Made by a program: the position numbers and the translations under genes. From Metopolophium dirhodum (Eukaryota > Arthropoda > Insecta > Hemiptera > Aphididae): DNA of 64,000 nt. Each line of letters starts with the position of its first letter. Positions within the stretch are counted from its first letter, which is position 1. The notes under the pieces are model-generated. The model saw nothing but the letters and a program-made list of their open reading frames with translations. It had not been told where the DNA came from and did not search any database. The stretch is from NCBI RefSeq assembly GCF_019925205.1, contig NC_083565.1, positions 24,270,241 through 24,334,240 on the forward strand, written 5' to 3'. Shown one piece after another: positions 24,660-38,614 of this stretch.

Positions 24660-25350
24660 GGCGCCGTATTTTGACTTCCAGCTTGATGCAGCGGTGGGGG
24701 CGGGTATGAAAACATTGACGTGGCCACGTAACACGGTAGTGGTGGCGGACCGTTCACGTCAAACCAGGCCGGACCCACGTAATATTCCGGTAGCCACGTT
24801 TTCCGGACTGAAAGTCGGTGACTGCCACGTCATGTACTTGGCCGGGTCCACGTAGCTTTCCGGGAGCAGCGGTGGCGGCGGCGGCGGAGACGCAATCCTC
24901 GGGAAATCCACTTGCGTGGATGCATCCGTCCAGCGGCCCGACGGATCCGCTAGGGGCCTCCGAAGTCCGGAGCTGCACGTCGTTTGCCTTAAACACAAGG
25001 ATAATCACATAAATTATTATGATATTATTATTACGAAGTCGGTGTGCGATTCGCTTGACCAACCGCTTGACTAACCTAATCTGCACAACAGTCGTCTTCA
25101 GCACCTGAAGTACCGTCAACGGGCGTCCAGCGCAGGTCATCGCGAACTATCCAACGTCGTCGTCTTCGCGTCCCGAGCAAACGCACCCGCTACTCTCGTC
25201 CGCCCCGCAGGATCGGCCGTGAGACACTGTAGAGGTGACCAGTGACCATCATCATCTGCATCACCACCCACGCACCCACATGTACCCCCAACATCGCCTC
25301 GTCTTTTTTTTTTCGTTAAAATTATTATGTTTATTGTTTTTTGCAACTTT
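24660..25350 (-). pseudogene. Unidentified coding-like GC-rich segment, minus strand, frame-disrupted
   Basis: Minus-strand codon-like sequence. One frame reads VDFPRIASPPPPPPLLPE and then SYVDPAKYMTWQSPTFSPEN. A second frame reads WLPEYYVGPAWFDVNGPPPL and ends at a TAA near 24660 (HQAGSQNTAPS). PESYVDPAKY and PEYYVGPAWF look like two units of one repeat, although they sit in different frames, so an indel has probably broken a repetitive Pro/Tyr-rich protein. An AG acceptor near 24990 and an ATG at 25140 could belong to an upstream exon. Identity unknown; a secreted or cuticle-type protein is only a guess from composition. Confidence 0.3.
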
Positions 25351-28300
25351 TTTTGTATTATTTTTCATTTTTCCGGTATAAATAGTTCAAAATTATAAAT
25401 CACTCATTCGTTATCTAAACATACATTGTTTATAATAGTTTAATTGTTAATTTAATTGTGATGTAATAAAACTATTCTGTTTACACAGTAAAATGTTGTT
25501 TCTTATTAATTTTTGCACTAAATATACGATTTTATTTATTTCTATAGAATAATTTTTTTCAATAGGTAATAGTCAATAAATAATTTTTCGAATAAAAAAC
25601 TTGAAATTGTGATGACAGTTTCCTCATAAGTTATTTAAAGTGTAATTAAAAAAATTGAGCTTAAATCCTCACTACATTTTTATGATTGGCTGAACTTTAA
25701 ATTTTGACGGAATTCGTCAATATCACGTAAATGTGTAAATTATTTTTCAGTTAAAAAGCATAGACGGAAGTAACATAAACGTCGTTTTTAAATCTGTTTT
25801 CAATCCCTTAACCCTTTCCTAGTTAAAACTAACAATTTTAAAATTTTTTTCGGCAAAACTATTACTTAATGGTACCATAAACTATCTAGCTTGATTGTAG
25901 TATTGGAATTAGCTCGGAAATCCTTTCACAACAAAATTAAAAAACGTAAAATTTGAATTAAAAAAGCCATCAACAGGTCGTCAACACCTAATTCCGAAAA
26001 AAGTAACATTTTCCAAATTTTTTTTCTATCAACGTATAGATCGCCATTTAAATAAATAGTATAGCCCAGTTTGAGGCGTCAAAATAAGATCCTTACTTTT
26101 AAATATCAAAGTAACATAAACGTCGTTTTAAATTCTTTAATAATTATCAATTATATGTATATATGTTTTCCTTTAAAAAAATGGTTGTTTCAATTAGAAA
26201 TATGATATATTTTCTAACTAATTTATAAAAATAAAGATTTATTAAAAAAAAAAAAAAATATTGGCTAAATTATATTTTGATATCGCACGAAAATTAACAA
26301 AAATATGTGACCCACTGATTGCATATTGGTAATTTTTATTTTCTAATAAATGTTTGTAGATCACCCATCATTATTTTCCTCAGCAATACATGTTTATTTG
26401 AGGATAGCCGTCACTGCGTAAAAGTAAGTTCTGCGCCGATCCGTAAATTTCTCACCGTAAAAGACTACTTATCGTGCACACAGACACAACAAATATACAA
26501 TAAACACGCATTACTGCAAAATCAATACATTCATCGCTCCACTCAGAATCTAAAATGATAAGCATACACGAGATATAATTTATGTCCATACGATATTATA
26601 ATTTAAATTTTCTAAACACTATCCAAATAACACCTATATAATACATTGGTGTCAACTAGAAATGTATAGGTTTAATATATCATCTGCACTATGGTTTGAA
26701 CTAGCAGAATTATTACTTGCGGATTATTTATTTTGGGTACATTAACGATACGTTTCTACTGAATAATGTATAATATTCAACATCATAGTATATTATATTA
26801 TTATGTATATAATAGGTAGTTTAAATAATTAAATGTTTAAAACTATTTAAAGTTTACAATTTAAAATGTTTTACAATATAGGTATTCATATACATATACT
26901 TTAATTTCAAATCATTTCATAATATTTTATTTAAAAGAATTATTAATTTATTACTATTTATAGCTAGTATAAAAAACAATTTTATTTAAAATATAAAACC
27001 TTAAAAGAGTAATTATTGTTCAATGTGTAAATGTGAAAATGTTGGCACGACTAGCGAATAAAAAATTGTAACGATTTTAGTTGATGTATTAAAATGTGGG
27101 TTCCCTGCACTTATATAATTATAATATTATGTATAATACTATACATAATGTATGCATACCAGATATACTTATAATATGCAATTGGTGCCAATAACTACTA
27201 TAACTTTATCTACATTTTATAGGTACCTATATAATGTATTGTTCAAAACATTTTTTTGCAGAAAGTCAAAGAAAAAATATTATTTAGAGGTCATAGAGAG
27301 TTGACGACCCCGCGGCATTCGTTGGCACGAATAAAAAACAATTTGGATGCGATCGGAGGATTATATATACAATTTATTAAAACCTAACTCAATTTGATTA
27401 TAACGGTTATCTCACCACTTTTATTATAATTAATGAAGTTTTCATTATCTTATGGTTACAAGTTGTGTACACAACACGATATTATGCACGAAAATATGAA
27501 CGTGAAATGAAAATGCTATAAATATTTCCCAAAGATTTCTTACCGAACGGAATAGACTGCTTCTTCAGTTTGTACATAGACGGCCACATTATAACATAGT
27601 TTACCTATAACGCACGTATATACCTATATATACACAGGAAGTCGGGAAGCTGCTATATAAATTACCGATAATGGTTCCTTGCGATTAAAGATTTCCGAAC
27701 CACTAAGCCACGAAATACGTGCTAGTGTGTTACCTGTATAATATGTGCACCTCTAGGACTTATAATCGGAGCCTATAGATTGGTATAACACGCGATTTCG
27801 TGAGTGAAATAATTTTGAAGAAACCGCGGTCGGTATAAAATATCATTGGATTATGTATAGCAGTTATAACAACACAGCCTCGTCGGACTATAATATACAT
27901 GTACTTATATACATGGGTGTAGTACTGTAATTATTTGCATTTTTCGCATATTTTATATCACTGCAGATGTATACATATATAAAATTATGTTATACGCACC
28001 ATTAGTATTTATTAATTTAAAGTGGTTGGGTATATAATGTAGTTTTCGTTACGCTCGCCATTTTCCTAATAGTAAATGTTTATCTGACACTCTATAGATA
28101 TTATATAATATCATATATTTGTACTACAGTATAAGACCTTGCATATGATATAACGTTTTATTAATAAAATAAGTTGTGCAGATCAATAAGAGTAGTTCTT
28201 AAATCGTATTCTTTTTGAGAATAATTAGGTATAATTAATATAATATACGAAACTGCTGCGGTAGTTAGCTAACCTAACTGAAAAAAACAACTTATACCTA

Positions 28301-29200
28301 TTTTAGATTCTGAGCTGATCGAGGAAGCTAGCAGTCGTTTTACAATTAAAATTTAACAACAAGTTAATTGGTAACCGGCAAGAATTACAAATGGGAAACG
28401 GTTGTCCCTGTAGGCTATACCGATGGAAGAATCATAATGTTATAGGTCAATCGACCACTGTCGGGAAATAATTATTAAAGCCTACGAGACACTCGATGAA
28501 ACAACTGAATAATATAATAATTTATCGTTTTTTTTTTCGTGTAACATTGCAATGGCAACTAGAAAAAATTTAATTTTCGTATCTTATAAGGACACAATTC
28601 ATGTGTCTGCCAGCCTTTTTAGATGGAAAAAAAAAGTAGTTTCAACGTATATAACGTGTTGTTATAATTCTTATTGAATTTAGTGCAGCCGTTTTCGTTC
28701 TTAAAAAAATAAGAACATACATAGACTATATAGAGGTACACTGATTCGTATAAATTAAATAGTAGATCATATAGGTGTAGACTATAAGCACATTTTGGAA
28801 AATCACCGAAGTTTTCCGGTTTACTGCAGTAAATGATTATACCTAGCTTAGCGGGGTTCCAACCACTACCGTTTTTTTTTTTTTTAGAAAAATAGACCTA
28901 AATGTATTGTTCAATTGTTCGAACGTATACTCACTTGAGTTTTACACTGATAATAGTTTTGAAAACATACTTAAACTTACTACGAATTCCATATTAAATA
29001 ATTCAAGTCTGCAGTATTACAAAAAAAAATTTTAATCTGTATATTTTTTTCCATTGAAATTTATAAAAATACAAGATTTCAAAGATTCGACCTTACAGCA
29101 AAATAAAATCAGATATTAAAATTGTTATCGGTGTAAGACTCACGTCGGTACGTCGGAACACGTCTATTTTGCTCAGAAAAAACCGTACGTACCTATAGTG
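25351..29200. other. AT-rich intergenic DNA with repeat fragments
   Basis: Holds two copies of the motif AAGTAACATAAACGTCGTTT (about 25768 and 26107) and a right-type end of the GATTCTGAGC family (ACTCAGAATC at 26541). No gene seen. Confidence 0.45.
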
Positions 29201-29279
29201 CGTTTGGGCAGCGGAATTGTGCAAAAATATACAAACATAATATAGTTGCTATACCGAAAGAATTCGTATACGCGAACGG

Positions 29280-29700
29280 TTCAGACAATTCGTTCGTGTT
29301 CGTTCTCCACCGTGGTTAGGTTAGCCTTCGCGGTTATGGTCTCGAGCGCAAGCGAATCGTTGTGACGGGCCGGATGTCATTCACACCGAATTGCGTTTTA
29401 TTTGATCTTATACCGTAGTTACCGCCACCGCGGTCGCGCGTACGAGTGGTACGAATTCGCGTTCGCCGCGGCCCATAATAATGCAAACGCGCCTTTTGCC
29501 GCGGCGGCGGTGGTCTCCGCGGAATCTCCACCGATGAAAAAATAAATATTAATTTCGGACTACCTGTGCCTACAACCGCAGCCGATAGTGCGTGATAATT
29601 ATTTATAACGCATATTATTGTTATTATTATTATTATTATGTGTAGAGGTGTAGTACGTCGCTTGTAAAAGTATACTAAAACCATAGATAGCCGCCATCGC
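29280..29700. promoter_or_regulatory. Small CpG-rich island
   Basis: CpG-rich sequence (about 29270-29530) followed by an (ATT)n run at 29610-29640. It could be a promoter or enhancer. I see no strong donor or protein-like frame, so function is open. Confidence 0.25.
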
Positions 29701-29705
29701 AAACT

Positions 29706-30143
29706 CAGTGTTCGGATCAGACGAGTATTTATTTTATCTAGATGTACATGAAAGATAACTTAACTCATATTTATCCGGATAAAGATAAAGATAAATACCT
29801 ATTTATCTAGAATAAGAAAAAGATACAATTATTTTTCAAACGGTTTTAAATTTAGGTATATTTTAGTTGGGCACTAGGAACATAGTAGTAATAATGATGT
29901 AAATAAAAATAATTACATTACTTATAAGCCACGTCAAGCTTTGTTTGAGAATCTGTACCCATAAATATTTAAAAATGCGTTTGTACAATTTCGTGATTTT
30001 TATCAATAAAAAACGTATCTAGACGAATTTATTTACACTAGTAAAACAATTATCTAAGATGAACGTTTAGATAACGTCTTTTAACTATTTATCTAGATGA
30101 ACAGATAATCTAGGTATTCATCTATAGATAAGTCCGAACACTG
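29706..30143. mobile_element. hAT-type MITE, copy 1 (438 bp)
   Basis: Ends CAGTGTTCGGA and TCCGAACACTG are perfect inverted repeats. The body is rich in TTATCTAGAT/GATAAAGATAAA words and matches 31335-31767 throughout, including the string TATATTTTAGTTGGGCACTA. The flanks CGCAAACT and CGACAAACT look like an 8 bp target duplication with one later indel. Confidence 0.85.
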
Positions 30144-31334
30144 CGACAAACTGCAATACGAGCTCGTCTGCTATATACCTACACGGTATAGTCGGTATAG
30201 TGCGGTGTCTATATTATAGCAACCGCCCCACGTGCTCCCCCCCGCAGTAAAAAAAAAAAAATCGTAATAAATGTTTACACAGGACAAAAGGCCGAGCGCG
30301 TAATTCTTTTCTTTTTCAGACAATTCCTGCACAAAACGACCCTCGGCCCTCGCCGAGAAGACTGCCACATGGCACTGCATTATGTAGTACTAATATAAAA
30401 GTATAATATTATACGCGTTATTATAATATATATATATATATATATACACCTATAGGTGGCGTCCGGCGAAGTTAAGTCACGCCGAGGAGAATTATTATTA
30501 TTTATGAGCGTTGTCCACGCGGGTAGAGTGTCGCAGTGTGTGCTGTATATTATATAATATACGTCTTTTTCAATACATTTGCAAACAAAACAAAACAGCA
30601 ATAATAATAATAATAAATAATAATATTTTGTGCGGCGGTGGCGGCGACGGACGAATGTGTCGTAGGCGACGACGCGCGTCATAGGCACCAGCTACATTTA
30701 TAAATATTTGTCGGGAGGTTGAAGAAAAAAACTTTTTGTTTTTGCTAACGAGTCGGTTTTTAATGGGAATTTCGCTTGCGCATTGCCGTCGTTATAATAA
30801 TTACATATATATATTATGTGTTGGATATATTATAATAAACGTTGGGCCGTGAACATAAACGCGCCGTAATAATATATTATTTTAACGACACACCTAAACA
30901 GTTGCGAGCGCGCTGACAAATAGGAAAATATAAGTTTCTGGGTAATCTAAGATTATCACAAGGTTTCAAGTTTTAAATACCAAAGTATTTTCCACCTTAT
31001 GTCCATATATGACCTTATATAATATTTAATGAGTTGGGAAGAAATAACAAGTGTTGTAGCGAAGTATAATGTGTTATATTAATATAATTACATAGATATC
31101 TGTTTTTGAAATATACATTCGATTCGCGATTAAATCTACGCATGCTCTCCACTTCGGTGAAATATTGCATGGTCTATTAGCTATTAAATGTGTATATATT
31201 TTAGGTGTAGTTGCATAAGTCAATCACCGTCAACAGTTTAAGACCCATATCGTTTTTCTACAGAATTCAATAATCGATCAAAAACGTAGTGCTACAACTA
31301 AAGAAATATAATGACATATACGTGTAGTCGTAAG
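30144..31334. other. Spacer between the two hAT MITE copies
   Basis: Contains a (TA)n run at about 30427-30446 and moderately CpG-rich patches near 30280-30370 and 30630-30680. Open frames on the minus strand are simple-sequence artefacts. Confidence 0.4.
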
Positions 31335-31767
31335 CAGTGTTCGGATTAGATAAGTAGTTTTTTATCTAGATAAAGATAAAGATAATGCAACTCTAATGTA
31401 TCTATATAGAGATAAAAGATAACTTAACTCATATTTATCTAGATAAAAAAAGATACAATTTTTTTTTAAATGGGTTTTAAATTTGGGTATATTTTAGTTG
31501 GGCACTATAGGAACATAAAAATAATAATAATGATATAAATAAAAATAATTACATTATTTATAAATCATAAACTTGGTTTGAGAATCTGTATAAATATTTA
31601 AATGCGTTTGTACAATTTCGCGATTTTTATTAATAAAAATGTATCTAGATGAATTCATTTAGATGAGTAAAAAAATTATCTAAGATGAACGTTTAGATAC
31701 CTTGTAACTATTTATCTAGATGAGATAAAAGATGAACAAATAATTATCTAGATAAGTCCGAACACTG
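31335..31767. mobile_element. hAT-type MITE, copy 2 (433 bp) with perfect 8 bp duplication
   Basis: Same ends (CAGTGTTCGGA) and same orientation as copy 1. GTCGTAAG flanks it exactly on both sides (31327-31334 and 31768-31775). An 8 bp duplication with CAGTG-type ends fits the hAT superfamily. The intact duplication suggests a younger insertion than copy 1. Confidence 0.92.
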
Positions 31768-31775
31768 GTCGTAAG

Positions 31776-33170
31776 GCAACTATAATACAATCTAAATCGT
31801 GATTATCATAACAAGCTTAAGTTATAAAAAAATATAGTAAATACTAAATTTTATTGCAGTATTGTACTAAAAAAATCAAAAATTGCACTGAAAATAGTAA
31901 AATTTGTACTAAAAAATAACAAATTATAAATGTTATTGTTATTATTTTTATTTTATACAGTTAAGAGTAATGAGTTTACTTTGAAAAAATATTTAAGAAT
32001 TATTTGACATTTAATTTCATCTTTCTTTTCTTAAATAATGTTTAAATTCTACAAAAATATGATTTTAATTAAATTATTATTAATGTAAACACTTTAAACA
32101 TCATTACATTGAACAATAGCGCATCTCATGTTGGTAATTCATACTTATTCAGTATTCATAGTTTGATAATTTTATTACACTGTATTTATATAAAACTGAT
32201 CATAAAGTATAAGAAAAATACGCGGACAAATTTTATTTAAAATAGTTAAAATAGTTTTATAAAATGTATAACTATTTTAAGCTCATTTAATGAGAAAAAT
32301 CAATAAGATGTCAATTAAATTGATAAAATTGCATTATGTTGCATTAAATAATTGTAGATTTTAAATTTTACACTTGCATGAATTAAATTTATAACATAAT
32401 CAGCACTCAACAATAATGTATTCTGAAAAATTTTAAAAAGTTGCAAATGCTGCAACGCAACATCCGCGCAGGCCCTAATCATAACATAATATAGGTACTT
32501 ACGTAAAATGTAAATAAGGATGTAGCGGTTTATGTGAGGGATTAACCCACTACCCACCCTGATCCTTCTAAAGCCCTAAATAAGATATTTTATTCAATTT
32601 GGCCTATAATAAATTTAGGCTATAATTATTTTATGAATTTATTACTAAGCGAGTACATAATATGTTCAGTGTATTCAATATGATATACCCTTACGTTGCA
32701 GCGACATTAACATCATTGTGTATAGCGTGTATACTGAAGTTGTAGTGAGGTGGCTTTGCGGGGTTGAAAAATTTACCTTTACATCTAAAATCCATTGGGC
32801 TTAGTGTTATAGGCCTATACATAATATATGCTTTCGAGTATTGTTATTCGAGGATAACGTATGTATTATTTGCTGAATAGGATTAAATTCGGATGAACCC
32901 TAATAATATATCATAATAATAATATATTACATCAATAATCAGATACGACTTTGATACTGACACGTTCCGCCGAGGAGTCAGACCCGCAGTTTCACACGTT
33001 CGTTTTCAACGCAATTGTCTCGATGGAAAAAAAGACGAAAAATGACGAGGAAAAAAAACACTAAGACTACGCAATCATTCGGCGGCGCGCGCGTTACGAC
33101 AGCTTGCTCTACCTGCCGTAACTTAATCATTGTAATAATATTATTAAATAGGTGACGGACACTCGTCGTC
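31776..33170. other. Intergenic DNA upstream of the 33 kb island
   Basis: AT-rich. A minus-strand open frame at 32315-32557 has a fragment that could be an old transposon remnant (CADVALQHLQLFKIFQN), but I cannot assign it. Confidence 0.35.
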
Positions 33171-33179
33171 TTCCGGCGG

Positions 33180-33980
33180 TGCACGGTGTAAGGCAGGCAC
33201 CTACCTACCACACGTCATTCGTTTCGAACGGGCTCGCTCGCATACCTCTGCGGCCGAAAACGTATCATTATTGTATTCGTCCATTCATAGCGGCCGACAA
33301 GGTCACGACGTTGCACCAACGATAGTAACGAGTAACGACGCCGAGTCTCGTATACTCGTCGTCTCGTCGTCTCGACACTCTCGGGTCCCGACGTACTCTC
33401 GTCGACGTCTCGTCGAGTACCGCTGCTGCTGCTGCTGCTGTTCGCGAGGAAAACCGGGTTCCCCCCGGAATGCGTTCTTCGGCGCGCAGGCCCGCGCAGT
33501 GACGCCAACCGAACGCGCGTAAGGGATGAAACTAGTCTTTTCGTTCCGTCGCGTTGGCAACCGTATGTGCGCGCGTGCACGCCAGAGCCGCGGTAGTCTC
33601 GGCGGAGATCGCGCGCGCGGGCGCCGCGCGCGCGTACCGGTCCGTTCGGTTGGCAGCAAGTGGTGGGCGCCCAGACGGACCGCGACGAAGACGACGACCG
33701 GCTCGGTGCGCCCGGCCGGGACGAGGAGCGGCGGCGGCGGCGGCGAAACCGATTCGTCCGTGGTCGTTGCCGGTCGGGAGTCGGCGCGTATTCAGTATAC
33801 GTGCGGGACCGGTTGCCGAGCGGGTCGTTTTCGCGCTCGCGAGTTTGGTGTATTCTGCGTGTGCGTTTCGACGGAAATTTTTCGTTTTTATTTTCGAGAA
33901 TTCTTCTGCCGTGTGGTGTTTTTTTTTTCGACGTTGGTCATAATATTTGTAGTCGTTATTCGTCCGCACGAATACCGCGG
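33180..33980 (+). promoter_or_regulatory. CpG island with probable non-coding first exon ending at 33980
   Basis: The strongest CpG-rich block in the left two thirds of the window. A consensus donor CGCGG|GTAAGT falls at 33980/33981. An arthropod-type initiator (ATTCAGTATA, about 33790-33799) lies about 190 bp upstream in a CpG-rich context. The many overlapping frames in all six readings are Arg/Ala-rich artefacts of GC content. I infer a 5' UTR exon of a plus-strand gene, plausibly spliced to the acceptor at 45233. A divergent minus-strand transcript cannot be excluded. Confidence 0.55.
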
Positions 33981-36900
33981 GTAAGTGGCCGCAGTTTCTG
34001 CCTTTTTATAACGATAATATTATACGATTGGTAGTTATAACCCGAACCGCGGGCCGAGCTGACATTTGAGTATAATATAAATAAAACGCGCACCCCCCTG
34101 CGTTTAACGACCCGAGTTATATAGGTAGGTACACCCGATCGTTGTAGTGTTAAGCGTGTTTGATAATCTGCGTATGATATTATATTGTATTAAGTCCGTA
34201 CGTGTATTATAGGTAGGTACGGGCATTTTTTCCGAAGATTTTAACGAAAGCATTTGATTTTTTATCGAATTTCTTTAAAATTACCCTCGCATTAATGATG
34301 AGAACATTGATAGATGGGTCTAACAAGCATATTATTATATATTTATATCCTATGCGTATAATATACAGTACACACCATCGCGTAATATCAAAGACTTGAA
34401 TTGTTTTTACTTTTTCGATGTTGCGTTACGGAGATGAAACCTTATTTTATAATATCCTATAGTTTATTTCAAAAACCCTACACTAATAAACAGTACTACG
34501 CGAAGTACATACATAATATAGGGTTACCAGATGGTAGTTATTCAAAAACTGTATTTTTTTTCGAAAAATAGATAAGACAAAAGTAAAAAAAAAGTTTCCT
34601 AATAAAACACTAATTTATTTAAATAGTATATATTCCATGTTACAATAATATGATTATAATATATTTTGTATCTTTGCGAAATGTGAAAAAAAATTGAAAT
34701 ATGATAGTTATTCGAATAAATTACATAACTAGGTATATAGTTAATATAATATCTATTATGTACCTACAGTTTCGTCTAAGTAACGTTAGATATGTTTTAC
34801 TCCGATGTTGGGGGACTTATAATTCATTGCGGTAAAATATGTATATTTTTTTATTTTCTGTACCTAATAATTTCACTATATTATGCATCTTAGTAATTGG
34901 AATTAAATATTCAAATTTAAAAGATTGAAAAAGTGTAGGTACATTATATCCTTTACAAAAACAGTGAGAGTACAATATTTTTAAGATCATAAAAAAGTGC
35001 AGATGGTAACCCTACCTATACATAACCTACCTAACTATGTAGGTATGTGGTATGTACAAGTACCTAGTACCTACACTACGATATTTGAATTTAAACCAGC
35101 AATTATTTCTTTTGGTAATGCGTTTAGTATAGTTTTTATTCATTCGATTTGATTTGAATGACCCTGTGTGTATGTATACCTATGTGACATTTTAATCACA
35201 ACGACCACAATTTTCCCCGCATAGACGAGCATAACAATATTTTCTATGGATTTGAATAGTACCAACTTTTGTTTGTTGGAAATGTTGATGTTGATGGATC
35301 GACTAACAGATGCATGGTAAATGAATAAATTAGAACTATTTAAAGTTTAGATAATGCAGAGGGTAAATCTGAATATATAAATAATAAATAGAAAACATGT
35401 TTTAACCATACCTTCTTATTGTTATCATTTAACGGGCCTAACCTTTTACTGATTAGAATTAAAAATTATTATCTTGATTTTTGACAAACTTTTATAAACA
35501 ATAATTTGTTTAGGCACATGAAGTTCAAATCTCGACATAAGAAATTCAGTAATTGTATATTTAAACAAAACAAAAACAGTTTACACTCTAAAATATTATA
35601 CAGTGAGTCACCACCCAATAACAATGAGGGGCTCGTCTTGATATTTGGTAATGCCGTTTTCTCCGTAGTTTTTCATCGTATTTACAAATTGAATTATTTA
35701 GTTAGGTATTTTAAGTTTTTTTATTTGACGTCAAAGGTTTTTGATCATGAAATATTGAAATCATTAAACGTTTGTCAGTTTTAATTAAGAAACATCTACT
35801 ACGAGTTGATGAGACTACTTGGTACTTATGTACCTACCTAGTTCTTGTACATCAATCATAAAAATATTTAATCTGAGTATTCAATTTACTTAAAATTCAA
35901 TCCCATTATGTTCAATTATAATATTATACGGCTTATAATGTTCTAGTAGACAGCGTATAGGAAATCAATTTTATTATTCTAAATAATTGTTTGGTTGTTA
36001 TCATGTTGTAATGGATATTAATTATGCTATTAACTATAGCGTATATTTAGTATATAGTTGCGTATGATGTAATATTGAAGTAGGTATTAGTGGTTGCCGG
36101 TTGGATCACTTCAAAAAAGTGCACGTGACACTATAATAGATACAGTGGTGGGGATGGTTGTTCAAGTATACTATTATATATAAGTTCCTACTCACAAGTC
36201 ACATTGTTGGATGAACGTACATTTTTTTGTATATTATCTACAATAATGAGAAAAAATGTATTTTTGTGTTTATAATCGTGATATACTAGACGTTTCATAA
36301 CTTTTTCACTTATTGTAAAATAGTTTTCTTCTTTCATAGAAGGATCAACGGAAAATCACCGTTTTAAGTACAAATTGTATTGCTCGTTTGTAACGATGTT
36401 ATAGACAATCTTCTCTCTAGAACTTTTTGGATAACCTGTTTTTTATATATGTTCACTTATTTTATTCAATATTTCATCGATATATAACTTAATAAATCAA
36501 ACACAAACTATACATGTCGGTATGCATATTATGTTATGGTTTTGTCATAAAAACATTCGTCAAATATATATCATGTTTTAGTTTACTGACTAGCGTATTA
36601 TAATACAAATATTCTTTGTATTTGAACATTTATAGAGCAAAAATATGCTAATAACCTTTTTATAATATCCCTGCTAAATTATAAAGCTTATTAAACTTTG
36701 ATTTATTGAAGGAAAAAATATTAATGATAAATTATTTTTGTGAACAATATATTTGTCTACGATCCATCAAATATCATTCAAATTGAACGAGAAATTTGTA
36801 TTTACCTACTAAAAACAGCGGTTAAATAATACAAATAGAATATCTTTAGTTTATTTTCGATTTATGTATATTAAAACATTTATTTGTTTGTAAAAAAGCT

Positions 36901-38606
36901 TGAAAATATATACTATGTTCCTCATAAGTTGTTTTTACGTCAATTAAAAAATTACAATTCAATTATTTAAACTTTTTGACACTCAATGACATTTTCATAA
37001 TATTTGGACTAATTTTAAGTCCAATTTTATTCATATAACAATCTTATTCACTCCGTTCTAAGGTGCATTGGTAATTACTTATAGGTAAATAATTTACTTA
37101 GGTTACCTACTAATATATACTTATAGCCTATATATGGCTGTATTATAATACACGTCAAAATTAGTTGAACACATAATATTATACCATATTACTATATAGC
37201 CATATAGGTAGGTATATATAGGCATATTATAGTATCATTATAATAGTATAGGTACCACTATTATAGTAGTATGTTTATACTACTGTCCACTTGTATTATC
37301 TAATAGAGGCTGAGTGCTTCACACTTCAGTTTCCGATCAGAATCATTTTTCATACCTGTGCAATGATTTATTTTCGAATTCAAATTTAACACGTCCGTTA
37401 TGGCGTTATGGTAATAAGGTACACTCAAAGCATACTTTGCCCGTTTATTTTTAATATTTTTACTAGCATAGTGTCCAGTTTTTAGATTTAAGTTTTTTTT
37501 TAGGAGTATTATTTCTAATATCAGCAATTTCAAAACACAGCTGCCACACCAAAACCGAATGTATATAGACCGCAATGACGGCGACGAATCGATTATATTG
37601 GTATTGTATTAAAGTATATAGTTTCGTTTCCAGTCGAAAAGAGTTCACAATAAACACGTATTCTAAATATAGCCGTAGGGATGCAATTGAGGATTCTAAT
37701 AGTATATATTGAGTATTTGGTTCTTGAGTTTATTGGCTTGTATAGGAAGCTTGTATAATATCTCAGCACACCACACGTCATAAAATGCACATGTCTATTA
37801 TGTATCTATAGATTTTCTTAAAAAATAACTATTTCAAAAGATAATTGTATCATGCTTCATTCTAAACTTAAAATTTTTTTCGTGAAGAAAATAAACTCAC
37901 TAAAATTTTGCTGGTCAGTATAATTATCACAATATTATTATTTTTGGTATAATTTAAATGTACTTTTATTTCTATATTATAATATCTATGTGTAAATATA
38001 TACAAAATTGAAAACAGTATAATATGAAATTTTTAGTTCCCGTATCACATTACATAACCAATATAATTTATTATTTTAAATATTATTTTCATATTAATTC
38101 TAAATTAGTTTATTCCTAAAAACTTGATGTCTGTATTTTAGACTGGTAATTATTTACGAATTACGAAAAACAACTTCGTTATTTAGCCACCACACAAATT
38201 GCATTATTTCATGTTTTAAAATTTTTATGATCGAAAGATAATTATTTTTTTAAATAAGGAATTTTAAAAATTTAATTATGACGGTTTTTGTAATGGCTGA
38301 ACGTAATCAAAGACTTAACTCAATTTAAATTTTAAACATACACGTAGAATGTTTTACAATTCCAAAAATAGTTTATTATAATAATTAGGCTCTTTGAAAA
38401 CATTTATATGAATTGTAAATTATAAATTACGAAATTACAAAATTATTACTAACTAAAATATAAATATACAGTTATGCACATTGCACGTACATACTATAAT
38501 ATGTAAATATATAACGATAATAGCCTGTAAATTGTAGTCTTTTTATCAGATAAGTATAGTACCAAGTACCAACTGATAATACATTTTGTATGTAGGTATT
38601 ATAATA
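33981..38606. other. Probable first intron, left part
   Basis: AT-rich DNA without a recognisable exon. Minus-strand frames at 37300-37790 overlap each other and contain a few protein-like stretches (KYALSVPYYHNAITDVLN), perhaps an old transposon fragment that I cannot name. Confidence 0.4.
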
Positions 38607-38614
38607 TGCATGAC

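Noticed and set aside
33215..34034. Six or more overlapping Arg/Ala-rich open frames on both strands in the 33 kb island
   Set aside because: They overlap in all readings, lack domains and follow from high CpG content. A donor at 33980 interrupts the longest plus-strand frames.
37300..37790. Three overlapping minus-strand frames that might be one frameshifted transposase
   Set aside because: A few protein-like stretches, but no recognisable catalytic motif or bounded element, so not annotated as a gene.
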